From contig JBBRHF010000090.1 in NCBI GenBank assembly GCA_038223055.1, forward strand, positions 1 to 16,173: DNA of 16,173 bases, in the 5' to 3' direction. This stretch comes from JBBRHF01 sp038223055. GTDB lineage: Bacteria > Actinomycetota > Actinomycetes > JACCUZ01. Each line of letters starts with the position of its first letter. The stretch's first letter is position 1. Positions 1 to 6,073 of this stretch are shown piece by piece. Both the position numbers and the translations under genes were made by a program. The notes below the pieces were generated by a model, which saw nothing but the letters and a program-made list of their open reading frames with translations, made no database searches and was not told the DNA's origin.

Positions 1-35
1 GTTGCCCACCATGACGACTCAGGAGAGCGCCACCC

Positions 36-638
36 GTGGCAGTCAAGATCAAGCTGATGCGCTTGGGCAAGATCCGCGCGCCCTACTACCGGATCGTCGT
101 GGCCGACGCGCGCACCAAGCGCGACGGCCGGGCGATCGAGACCATCGGCAAATACCACCCCACCCAGGAGCCCTCGCTGATCGAGGTCGACTCCGAGCGC
201 GCGCAGTACTGGCTCGGTGTCGGGGCGCAGCCGACCGAGCCGGTCGCGGCCATCCTCAAGGTGACCGGGGACTGGCAGAAGTTCAAGGGCCTGCCCGGCG
301 CCGAGGGCACGCTGCGCTACGCCGAGGCGCGCACCGACAAGAAGTCGGTCTTCGAGGCGGCGGCCAAGGAGTCGATGGGCGAGCCCACGTCGGGCGCGAC
401 CACGCCGCGCAAGAAGGCGGTCAAGAAGGCCGACGGACCCGCCGACCCGACCCCGGCCCCGGCCCCCATTGCCGCGGCCGAGCAGGTGGTTGCCGAGGCT
501 GCGCAGACCGAGCCGGTCGCCCCGGACGCTGCCCCGACTGAGCCGGTCGCCCAGGACGTTGCGCCCACTGAGCCGGTGGCCGCGGAGGCTGCCCCGGCCG
601 AGACCTCGGCCGGCGTGCCCACGAAGGACGAGGCCTGA
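36..638 (+). CDS. rpsP: 30S ribosomal protein S16 with long Ala/Pro-rich tail
   Basis: This is ribosomal protein S16, a 16S rRNA-binding assembly protein of the small subunit body. The N-terminal ~85 residues are canonical (MAVKIKLMRLGKIRAPYYRI, then a TIGKYHP motif near residues 36-42). The start is GTG at 36, with a clear AGGAG at 21-25. The protein has 200 residues against about 80 in E. coli. The extra part after about residue 110 begins with a basic segment (RKKAVKK) and continues as an Ala/Pro/Glu-rich, presumably disordered tail. Within it lie three decapeptide repeats of type TEPVAxxxAP. Extended S16 tails are usual in Actinobacteria, but their function is unknown to me. The next gene starts 2 bp downstream, so the two are probably co-transcribed and translationally coupled. 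The identity is secure. Confidence 0.97.
   Translation: MAVKIKLMRLGKIRAPYYRIVVADARTKRDGRAIETIGKYHPTQEPSLIEVDSERAQYWLGVGAQPTEPVAAILKVTGDWQKFKGLPGAEGTLRYAEARTDKKSVFEAAAKESMGEPTSGATTPRKKAVKKADGPADPTPAPAPIAAAEQVVAEAAQTEPVAPDAAPTEPVAQDVAPTEPVAAEAAPAETSAGVPTKDEA
507..596 (+). repeat. Three 30-bp tandem repeats in the rpsP tail
   Basis: Imperfect direct repeats begin at 507, 537 and 567. Each is 30 bp and encodes one TEPVA-x-x-x-AP decapeptide (PDA, QDV and AEA as the variable part). The unit is a multiple of three, so copy changes would keep the reading frame. They lie in the low-complexity C-terminal extension of S16. Confidence 0.85.
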
Positions 639-640
639 CG

Positions 641-880
641 ATGCTCGAGGAAGCCCTCGAGCACCTCGTCAAGGGCATCGTCGACCACCCCGACGACGTG
701 CAGGTCCACGATCGCAACAACCGCCGTGGCCGGGTCCTCGAGGTGCGCGTGCACCCCGAGGACCTGGGCAAGGTGATCGGTCGCAACGGGCGCACCGCCA
801 AGGCGCTGCGCACGGTCGTGGGCGCGCTCGGCCCCGGCCGCAGCGTCCGCGTGGACTTCCTCGACGTCGACGAGCGCTGA
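641..880 (+). CDS. khpA: KH-domain RNA-binding protein (KhpA family)
   Basis: A 79-residue single KH-domain protein starts at ATG 641, two bases after the rpsP stop. The RNA-binding GxxG loop is visible in VIGRNGRTAKAL at about residues 45-56, and the hydrophobic pattern matches the KhpA/YlqC family. KhpA is known to pair with KhpB (Jag/EloR) in Gram-positive bacteria and to bind many RNAs, with effects on cell elongation and division. No khpB is present in this window. The place between rpsP and rimM is the conserved one in Actinobacteria. Family identity is secure; the cellular role here is inferred from homologues. Confidence 0.93.
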   Translation: MLEEALEHLVKGIVDHPDDVQVHDRNNRRGRVLEVRVHPEDLGKVIGRNGRTAKALRTVVGALGPGRSVRVDFLDVDER

Positions 881-896
881 CCGTCCCGGACCCGGC

Positions 897-1469
897 GTGC
901 AGGTCGTCGTCGGCCGCATCGGCCGCCCGCACGGCATCAAGGGCGAGGTCACGGTGGAGGTGCGCACCGACGAGCCCGAACGTCGCCTCGGTGTCGGCAT
1001 GACGGTGGCCACCGACCCGGTGCCGGGGGGCCCGCTCTCGATCACCACCTCCCGGACGCACAACGGGCGCTTGCTGCTTGGCTTCGCCGGGGTCGGCACC
1101 CGAAGCCAGGCCGAGGCGTTGCGCGGGTTGCTGCTGGTCGCCGACGTTGACCCTGGCGAGCGACCCGAGGACCCCGACGAGTTCTATGACCACCAGCTGG
1201 TCGGCCTCGCCGTGTTCACTGTCGGGGGCAAGCCGGTCGGCGCGGTCACCGAGACCCTGCATCTGCCCGGCCAGGACGTCCTCGCGGTGCGCCGGCCCGA
1301 CGGGCGGGAGGTGCTCGTGCCGTTCGTGGCACAGATGGTCCCGACCGTGGATGTCGCCGCGGGCCGGATCGTGATCGACCCCCCGCCGGGGCTGCTCGAC
1401 GACGTACTGGGTGACCCACCCCCACCCCCACCCCCACCCCGACAACGTCCGGACAAGCGAAGTCCATGA
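897..1469 (+). CDS. rimM: 16S rRNA processing factor RimM with polyproline C-terminus
   Basis: RimM assists maturation of the 30S head domain and binds S19. The N-terminal barrel signature VVVGRIGRPHGIKGEV is at residues 3-18, and a PRC-barrel-like segment runs from about residue 95 to 165 (DEFYDHQLVGLAV, then GREVLVPFVAQMVPTVD). The start is GTG at 897, 16 bp after khpA. The end is unusual: after LLDDVLGD come eight consecutive prolines encoded by (CCACCC)4, then a short basic tail. Such a proline run is expected to stall ribosomes and to need EF-P. The same DNA carries a G-quadruplex motif on the template strand. The enzyme-like core looks intact. trmD follows after 52 bp. Confidence 0.95.
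   Translation: MQVVVGRIGRPHGIKGEVTVEVRTDEPERRLGVGMTVATDPVPGGPLSITTSRTHNGRLLLGFAGVGTRSQAEALRGLLLVADVDPGERPEDPDEFYDHQLVGLAVFTVGGKPVGAVTETLHLPGQDVLAVRRPDGREVLVPFVAQMVPTVDVAAGRIVIDPPPGLLDDVLGDPPPPPPPPRQRPDKRSP
1415..1440 (-). repeat. Hexanucleotide (CCACCC)4 tract; template-strand G-quadruplex motif
   Basis: On the + strand there are five C-runs (3, 5, 5, 5 and 4 bases) each separated by a single A. The complement is five G-runs of at least three separated by single T loops, which is the shortest-loop class of G-quadruplex motif. It lies inside the 3' end of rimM, about 80 bp upstream of the trmD start. The non-template strand is correspondingly C-rich. Confidence 0.85.
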
Positions 1470-1521
1470 CGCACGCAGGTTCGGACGTTGCGGCGGCGGA
1501 GGCGACGGAGGAGGGCCGGCG

Positions 1522-2382
1522 GTGAGCGTGCTGCGGATCGACGTCGTCACGATCTTTCCCGACTACCTCGATCCGCTGCGGCTCTCGCTGATCGGGAAGG
1601 CGCGCAAGGACGGGCTGCTCGACGTCCGCGTGCACGACCTGCGCAGCTGGGCCACTGACCGGCATCGAACGGTCGACGACACCCCCTTCGGCGGTGGGCC
1701 GGGCATGGTGATGCGCCCGGAGCCGTGGGGCGACGCTCTGGACGCGCTCGTCCCCCTCCCGGCGGGTCCGGAGGCCACCGGAGCGACCGTACTCGGCGAG
1801 CCACCGGGCCAGCCCGTCGGACCGTTGGTCGTGGTGCCGACGCCGGGTGGGCACCCGTTTCGCCAAGCCATGGCTCATCAGCTGGCGGCCGAGCCGTGGC
1901 TCCTGTTCGCCTGCGGGCGCTACGAGGGCATCGACCAGCGGGTGCTCGATGAGGCCGCGGCCCGCGCCCGCGTGCTCGAGGTGTCCCTCGGCGACTACGT
2001 CCTGGGCGGCGGGGAGGTCGCCGTCCTGGTCATCGTCGAGGCCGTCGCCCGGCTGCTGCCCGGCGTCATCGGCAACGCCGAGTCCCTGATCGAGGAGTCC
2101 CATGCGGCGGGCCTGTTGGAGTCCCCGGCCTACACCAAGCCCGCCACCTGGCGGGGTCGCGAGGTGCCCGCGCTGCTGCGCTCCGGGGACCACGCGCGCA
2201 TCCGCCGCTGGCGACGGGACCAGTCGCTACGCCGTACGGCGAGCCGCCGGCCCGATCTCGTGGCGGCCCTGGACCCCGAAACCCTCAACGGTCACGACCG
2301 GGCGGTCCTGGCGGAGGTCGGCGATGCCACCGGATGCGTGCCCGGCGGATTGGGTGAGGGCACCCCGCCTGTGGCAGACTGA
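1522..2382 (+). CDS. trmD: tRNA (guanine-N1)-methyltransferase TrmD
   Basis: TrmD transfers a methyl group from SAM to N1 of G37 in tRNAs, preventing +1 frameshifting. The 286-residue protein begins MSVLRIDVVTIFPDYL. The SPOUT trefoil-knot region is clear: LLFACGRYEGIDQRV at residues 127-141 and EVSLGDYVLGGGE at about 153-165, where D158 corresponds to the catalytic Asp169 of E. coli. The knot reads LGGGE where LSGGE is common. A proline/glycine-rich insert at about residues 80-100 and a longer C-terminus explain the size against 255 in E. coli. The GTG start at 1522 is chosen because GGAGGAGGG lies at 1507-1515. The frame is open further upstream into the rimM repeat (His-Pro reading), but nothing there resembles TrmD. 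Confidence 0.96.
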   Translation: MSVLRIDVVTIFPDYLDPLRLSLIGKARKDGLLDVRVHDLRSWATDRHRTVDDTPFGGGPGMVMRPEPWGDALDALVPLPAGPEATGATVLGEPPGQPVGPLVVVPTPGGHPFRQAMAHQLAAEPWLLFACGRYEGIDQRVLDEAAARARVLEVSLGDYVLGGGEVAVLVIVEAVARLLPGVIGNAESLIEESHAAGLLESPAYTKPATWRGREVPALLRSGDHARIRRWRRDQSLRRTASRRPDLVAALDPETLNGHDRAVLAEVGDATGCVPGGLGEGTPPVAD

Positions 2383-2510
2383 GCCGCTGTTGTCACCGGC
2401 CGACCGGCGCCCCTGCCACAGGGGAGGCGCAGACGCCTCGGCTGGAGCACGCACCCGATAGCCATCCATCACCGTGGGTGACCTGTGGCACCGCGAGAGA
2501 AGAGATCCTC
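2383..2510 (+). promoter_or_regulatory. trmD-rplS gap with three consecutive small stem-loops
   Basis: The 128-bp gap contains CCGG-CCGA-CCGG (2396-2407), CCCCTG-CCA-CAGGGG (2410-2424) and AGGCG-CAGA-CGCCT (2425-2438) back to back. No T-run follows, so a Rho-independent terminator is not supported. They could be part of an L19 leader or an mRNA-processing site. A weak promoter-like TTGGGT/CAGACT pair (2350-2355, 2375-2380) at the end of trmD has a 19-bp spacer and is not convincing. Confidence 0.4.
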
Positions 2511-2870
2511 ATGCAGACACTTGACGCCCTCGACGCTGCCCAGCTGCGCTCGGACATCCCCGACTTCCGCGCCGGGGACACGCTCAAGGTCCACGTCAAG
2601 GTCATCGAGGGAACCCGGTCACGGGTCCAGGTCTTCCAGGGCGTGGTGATCCGCCGCCAGGGCGGCGGCAGCCGCGAGACGTTCACCGTGCGCAAGGTCA
2701 GTTTCGGTGTCGGCGTCGAGCGCACGTTCCCCGTGCACACCCCGGTCATCGACAAGATCGAGGTCGTGGTGCGCGGCGACGTCCGCCCCGCCAAGCACTA
2801 CAACCAGCGCCACCAGCGCGGCAAGGCCCCCAAGAACAAGGAGCGTCGGGACAGCCGGCCCTCGCGCTGA
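2511..2870 (+). CDS. rplS: 50S ribosomal protein L19
   Basis: L19 sits at the subunit interface of the 50S particle and contributes to intersubunit bridges. The 119-residue product has the typical core: IPDFRAGDTLKVHVKVIEG, then RVQVFQGVVIRRQGGGSRET, then KVSFGVGVERTFPVHTP, close to the 115 residues of E. coli. ATG 2511 is preferred over an in-frame ATG at 2478: the family begins MQTLDAL or similar, and a purine-rich GAGAGAAGAGA sits just upstream. The C-terminal basic tail is slightly longer than usual. It follows trmD by 128 bp, a larger spacing than elsewhere in the block, so a private promoter or processing site is possible. Confidence 0.96.
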   Translation: MQTLDALDAAQLRSDIPDFRAGDTLKVHVKVIEGTRSRVQVFQGVVIRRQGGGSRETFTVRKVSFGVGVERTFPVHTPVIDKIEVVVRGDVRPAKHYNQRHQRGKAPKNKERRDSRPSR

Positions 2871-2902
2871 CGCCCCGACGTCCGAGCCACACGCCGACCC
2901 GG

Positions 2903-3736
2903 GTGAGCGACGGAGCCGATCCAGAACACCCCGGCGAGCAACCCAGGGAGCGCGGTCGCACCCGACGGATCCCACACCACCGGCCTTGGTATCTCGAGTT
3001 GCCCGCCCTCATCGTGGTCACCCTCGTGCTGGCCGCGCTGGTGCGCACGCTGCTCGCACAGCCGTTCTACATCCCGTCGGGCTCGATGCAGAACACGCTG
3101 CAGCGCGGGGACCGGGTGCTGGTCGACAAGACCGCTTACCACCGCCACGGCATCCATCGCGGAGACGTCGTCGTGTTCAACGGGCTGGACTCGTTCACCC
3201 CCGAGGCCAGCGTTCCCGAGCCGCACAACCCCGTGGCGAAGGGCCTGCGGACCCTCGCGGTGGCGATCGGGATGGGGCCACCGGGCGAGAAGGACTTCAT
3301 CAAGCGGGTCATCGGTCTGCCCGGCGACCGGGTCCGGTGCTGCGCGGCCGGCCTGGTGAGCGTCAACGGGGTGCAGGTGGACGAATCCCGCTACATCTTC
3401 CCCGGCAACGCGCCGTCGGAGGTGTCCTTCGACGTCACGGTTCCGGCCGGCCGGCTGTGGGTGATGGGGGACCACCGGGCAGCTTCAGCCGATTCGCGCG
3501 CCCACCTCGGGGACCCCGGCGGTGGCACGGTGCCCGCCGACAAGGTCATCGGCCGCGCCCTCGCCGTGGTCTGGCCGCTGTCGCGGGCGAGCGGTCTGTC
3601 GGGGTCTGAACTGTTCGACCAGGTAGCCCTGGGCGGCGCCGTCCGCGTGGCACACGCCGTACCCTCTAGACAGCGCCGCGACATCGCCGTGCGGGTGCGG
3701 GCCACCGGACGGGGGACGAGAGGGTTGACGCCATGA
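2903..3736 (+). CDS. lepB: Type I signal peptidase (first copy)
   Basis: This membrane serine/lysine protease removes signal peptides from exported proteins. A single membrane segment lies at about residues 34-52, followed by box B YIPSGSM with the catalytic serine at S61. Box D has the general-base lysine in FIKRVIGLPGD (K134), and box E reads MGDHRAASADSR. A family-typical actinobacterial insert of about 40 residues separates boxes B/C from D. The protein has 277 residues. The GTG start at 2903, 32 bp after rplS, has no strong ribosome-binding site, so the exact N-terminus is less sure. The stop overlaps the start of a second lepB by ATGA. The C-terminal ~40 residues are basic and have no motif I recognise. 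Confidence 0.94.
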   Translation: MSDGADPEHPGEQPRERGRTRRIPHHRPWYLELPALIVVTLVLAALVRTLLAQPFYIPSGSMQNTLQRGDRVLVDKTAYHRHGIHRGDVVVFNGLDSFTPEASVPEPHNPVAKGLRTLAVAIGMGPPGEKDFIKRVIGLPGDRVRCCAAGLVSVNGVQVDESRYIFPGNAPSEVSFDVTVPAGRLWVMGDHRAASADSRAHLGDPGGGTVPADKVIGRALAVVWPLSRASGLSGSELFDQVALGGAVRVAHAVPSRQRRDIAVRVRATGRGTRGLTP

Positions 3737-4656
3737 CCATGGACAGCGACGCTGCGCGCCCGGAGTCGCCGGCCGTGCCGCCACGCGGCGTCCGGCCCGA
3801 GCAGCGCGCTGCCCAGCCGGAGCCGAGCACGGCCCAGCCGGCGCCGGGCGCCGCCCAGCCCGACCCCAGAGTCGCCCAGCCCGACCCCAGAGTCGCCCAG
3901 CCCGAGCCGCGAGTCGCCCGGCCCGACCGGGTTCCGGTCCCGCCGACCGGCCTGCCGGCACATCCTGCCAAGGCCCACCACCGGTCGTTCCTGCGCGAGT
4001 TGCCGGGCATCGTGATCACGGCGCTGGTGATCTCCGTGCTGATCAAGACCTTCCTGGTCCAGGCGTTCTACATCCCCTCCGGGTCGATGGAGAACACGCT
4101 GCTGATCAACGACCGCGTGCTCGTCAACAAGCTCGCGGACAAGCCCGACGAGATTCATCGTGGCGACGTCGTGGTCTTCCGGGACCCCGGTGGCTGGCTC
4201 ACCGGCGCGCAGGACGGGTCGTCGAGCACCGGGGTGACCGGGCTGGTCCATCGTGGCCTGGTGTTCGTCGGGCTGGCTCCCGCCGTCGGCGAGGAGGACC
4301 TCATCAAGCGGGTCATCGGGGTCGGGGGCGACCACGTCGTGTGCTGCAACAAGGTCGGCAAGATCACCGTCAACGGTGTCGCCCTGACCGAGACCTATCT
4401 GTTCCCGGGAGACGACCCGTCCGCTGATCGGTTCGACGTCACGGTGCCCAAGGGGAAGATCTGGGTGATGGGTGACCACCGTTCAGTCTCCGAGGACTCC
4501 CGCGCCCACAACGAGCAGAGCGGCACGAGCGGTTTTGTCCCCGTGCCCAACGTGATTGGCAGGGCCTTCACGATCGTGTGGCCGCTGGAGCGCGCCAAGC
4601 TGCTGCGCACCCCCGACACATTCCGCCAACTGCGGCGCACCGGCGTCGCGCCCTGA
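3733..4656 (+). CDS. lepB: Type I signal peptidase (second copy) with heptad-repeat N-terminus
   Basis: A second type I signal peptidase of 307 residues. Its catalytic serine is S118 in YIPSGSM and its lysine K192 in LIKRVIGVGGD, with box E MGDHRSVSEDSR. The usual GLPGD of box D reads GVGGD here. The membrane segment is at about residues 92-110. The first ~85 residues, presumably cytoplasmic, are Pro/Ala/Arg-rich and contain five heptads of the form AQPxPxx (residues 27-61). The ATG overlaps the upstream lepB stop by 4 bp, implying translational coupling. Tandem signal peptidases occur in other actinomycetes such as Streptomyces. The two copies differ enough to suggest distinct substrates, which is inference. 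Confidence 0.94.
   Translation: MTMDSDAARPESPAVPPRGVRPEQRAAQPEPSTAQPAPGAAQPDPRVAQPDPRVAQPEPRVARPDRVPVPPTGLPAHPAKAHHRSFLRELPGIVITALVISVLIKTFLVQAFYIPSGSMENTLLINDRVLVNKLADKPDEIHRGDVVVFRDPGGWLTGAQDGSSSTGVTGLVHRGLVFVGLAPAVGEEDLIKRVIGVGGDHVVCCNKVGKITVNGVALTETYLFPGDDPSADRFDVTVPKGKIWVMGDHRSVSEDSRAHNEQSGTSGFVPVPNVIGRAFTIVWPLERAKLLRTPDTFRQLRRTGVAP
3811..3915 (+). repeat. Five 21-bp tandem repeats in the second lepB
   Basis: Units start at 3811, 3832, 3853, 3874 and 3895. Units three and four are identical over all 21 bp, and the fifth differs by a few bases. They encode AQPEPST, AQPAPGA, AQPDPRV (twice) and AQPEPRV. A degenerate sixth unit (ARPDRV) follows. The identical pair suggests recent slippage or duplication. 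Confidence 0.88.
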
Positions 4657-4685
4657 GATGCAGTGGGACGTCGGGCCAGTCGCCG

Positions 4686-4698
4686 TACGCTGGTGCCT
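4686..4698 (+). promoter_or_regulatory. Candidate leaderless promoter for rnhB region
   Basis: A -10-like TACGCT (4686-4691, fits TANNNT) is followed after 7 bp by ATG at 4699, so transcription would begin at or next to the start codon. The -35 region is not recognisable, which is common for actinobacterial promoters. The same arrangement occurs twice before the aminotransferase at 11131. Confidence 0.45.
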
Positions 4699-4767
4699 AT
4701 GAGTTCGCTGCGCGTCGGGTCCCGCTCGACAGGTGACCGCCGCGGGCCGGCGCGGGCGGGCGCGTGA
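4699..4767 (+). CDS. Possible 22-codon leaderless ORF coupled to rnhB
   Basis: ATG at 4699 opens a 22-codon frame rich in Arg, Gly, Ser and Ala, ending in TGA at 4765-4767. That stop overlaps the GTG start of rnhB as GTGA. The ATG lies 7 bp after a TACGCT box, so it could be the first codon of a leaderless mRNA. rnhB itself lacks a good ribosome-binding site, so translation of this mini-ORF could deliver ribosomes to it by re-initiation. The peptide has no recognisable function and the frame could be fortuitous. Confidence 0.35.
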   Translation: MSSLRVGSRSTGDRRGPARAGA

Positions 4768-5507
4768 GTGCGCTGCGACGAGTCGTCGTACGCCGTGACG
4801 GGGGGCTCTACGCATACGAGCGGGCGCTGACTCGGGCCGGGCTCACCCCCGTGGCCGGCGCCGACGAGGCCGGCCGGGGCGCCTGCGCCGGGCCGCTGGT
4901 CATCGCCGCCGTCGTGTTGCCCGACGGAAGGCGGGGGGAGGTCTCGGGCCTGGCCGATTCCAAGCTGCTGACCGCCGCTGCCCGAGACCGGGTCTATGCC
5001 GAGGTCCGGCGCCGCGCGGTGGCATGGTCCGTCGTGGTTGTGCCGCCGCAGGACGTCGACTCCACCGGGCTGCACGTGTGCAACGTCGAGGGGATGCGCC
5101 GGGCACTGGCCCGGCTCGGTGTCGTGCCGGCCTACGTGCTCACCGACGGCTTCCCCGTCTCAGGGCTGCCCGCACCGGCGCTGGCCATGTGGAAGGGCGA
5201 CCGGGTCAGCGCCTCGATCGCCGCAGCATCGGTGGTCGCCAAGGTCACCAGGGATCGGCTGATGACTGCGCTGCACGAGTGCTACCCGGCGTACAATTTC
5301 GCCGGGCACAAGGGCTACGTCACGCCCGTGCATAGTGACGCCCTCGACCGGCACGGCCCCTGCCCGGAGCACCGGTTCTCCTATGTCAACGTCGCGCGAC
5401 GGTGCCCGGGAGACGACCGGGTGCCGGCTCGTACCCTGGTGCGGCTGGCTAGCGGCGCCATCGATTCGGTCGACATGGTCGACCCGGTCGAGTTGGCGAC
5501 CGGTTGA
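4764..5507 (+). CDS. rnhB: Ribonuclease HII
   Basis: RNase HII cleaves RNA in RNA:DNA hybrids and removes single ribonucleotides misincorporated in DNA. The active-site motif GADEAGRGACAGPL is at residues 32-45, with D34 and E35 as metal ligands. SKLL follows at 66-69, LTDGF supplies another acidic residue (D128), and the block KGDRVSASIAAASVVAKVTR and the YNFAGHKGY motif complete the family. The length of 247 residues includes a short N-terminal extension (VVRRDGGLYAYERAL) typical of actinobacterial members. The start at GTG 4764 has no clear Shine-Dalgarno; it overlaps the stop of a 22-codon ORF. DUF2469 follows, as in mycobacteria. Confidence 0.95.
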   Translation: MSALRRVVVRRDGGLYAYERALTRAGLTPVAGADEAGRGACAGPLVIAAVVLPDGRRGEVSGLADSKLLTAAARDRVYAEVRRRAVAWSVVVVPPQDVDSTGLHVCNVEGMRRALARLGVVPAYVLTDGFPVSGLPAPALAMWKGDRVSASIAAASVVAKVTRDRLMTALHECYPAYNFAGHKGYVTPVHSDALDRHGPCPEHRFSYVNVARRCPGDDRVPARTLVRLASGAIDSVDMVDPVELATG

Positions 5508-5550
5508 CTACCTCCGCCATGACAACCGCTATCACGAGGGAGCCGTGCCG

Positions 5551-5877
5551 ATGAGCGCCGAGGACCTCGAGAAGTACGAGACCGAGATGGAGCTGCAGCT
5601 CTATCGCGAGTACCGCGACGTGGTCGGCCTCTTCTCCTACGTCGTCGAGACCGACCGGCGGTTCTACCTCACCAACTCGGTCGACCTCCAGCCCCGCACG
5701 ACTGGCAGCGGAGAGGTCTACTTCGAGGTCACCCTCGCCGACGCCTGGGTGTGGGACATGTACCGCCCCGCCCGGTTCGTGAAAAACGTGCGGGTCGTCA
5801 CGTTCAAGGACGTCAACGTCGAGGAGCTCGCCAAGGCCGACATCGAGTTGCCCAAGTCGGGCAGCTTCGACTCCTGA
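5551..5877 (+). CDS. DUF2469 family protein of unknown function
   Basis: A 108-residue protein beginning MSAEDLEKYETEMELQLYRE. It matches the actinobacterial DUF2469 family that sits directly after rnhB (Rv2901c in M. tuberculosis). Visible features are an acidic, probably helical N-terminus, a VVGLFSYVVETDRRFYL stretch, an aromatic DAWVWDMYRP segment near the middle, and a VRVVTFKDVNVEEL strand-helix region. There is no signal peptide, membrane segment or catalytic motif. The ATG at 5551 has GAGGGAG at 5536-5542. The function is not known to me. Its near-universal neighbourhood with rnhB suggests a housekeeping role. Confidence 0.92.
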   Translation: MSAEDLEKYETEMELQLYREYRDVVGLFSYVVETDRRFYLTNSVDLQPRTTGSGEVYFEVTLADAWVWDMYRPARFVKNVRVVTFKDVNVEELAKADIELPKSGSFDS

Positions 5878-6073
5878 CGTCTCCTCGCCGCTTCTCCGCG
5901 CCGCTCCTGCGCGCCGCTCCGCGCGCTGCTCCTGCGCGCCACTTCCCGTGCCGGCGGGGTTCCGCCTCGACGTCATCCACAGTTCGGCACCGGTTCCTGG
6001 CCGTCCACAGATCGTTGGTCGGGCCTCGATGGGGACCCGGCGGTCCGCGAGGCTGGTCGCGGAGGTGGTGCAG
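5878..6073 (+). other. DUF2469-yraN gap: GC hairpin, pyrimidine-rich direct repeat
   Basis: The 196-bp gap begins with a pyrimidine-rich stretch holding a 13-bp direct repeat (5903-5915 and 5928-5940). A perfect inverted repeat GCGCGC-CGCTCC-GCGCGC sits at 5909-5926. No U-tract follows, so a Rho-independent terminator is only a weak possibility. The second half contains the DnaA-box-like pair described separately. An in-frame GTG at 5948 and ATG at 6029 extend the yraN frame upstream, but that coding sequence does not resemble YraN. Confidence 0.4.
5973..6009 (+). promoter_or_regulatory. Pair of DnaA-box-like sites upstream of yraN-comM-dprA
   Basis: TCATCCACA (5973-5981) and CCGTCCACA (6001-6009) both fit the Streptomyces DnaA-box consensus (T/C)(T/C)(G/A/C)TCCACA as I recall it. 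They are direct repeats with cores 28 bp apart, 65 to 100 bp before the yraN start. A similar pair with 27-bp spacing precedes the M23 gene. Binding by DnaA is inference. Confidence 0.45.

Noticed and set aside
1411..1521. Upstream extension of trmD reading HPHPHPHP through the rimM repeat
   Set aside because: TrmD proteins start at the MSVLRIDVVTIFP position, and GGAGGAGGG at 1507-1515 serves GTG 1522.
5504..5535. TTGACT followed by TATCAC as a promoter for DUF2469
   Set aside because: The 20-bp spacer is too long and the -10 match is poor; TTGACT overlaps the rnhB stop and could be chance.
5948..6073. Earlier yraN starts (GTG 5948, ATG 6029)
   Set aside because: The added residues do not match the family, the GGAGG at 6061-6065 fits GTG 6074, and the region holds the DnaA-box-like pair.
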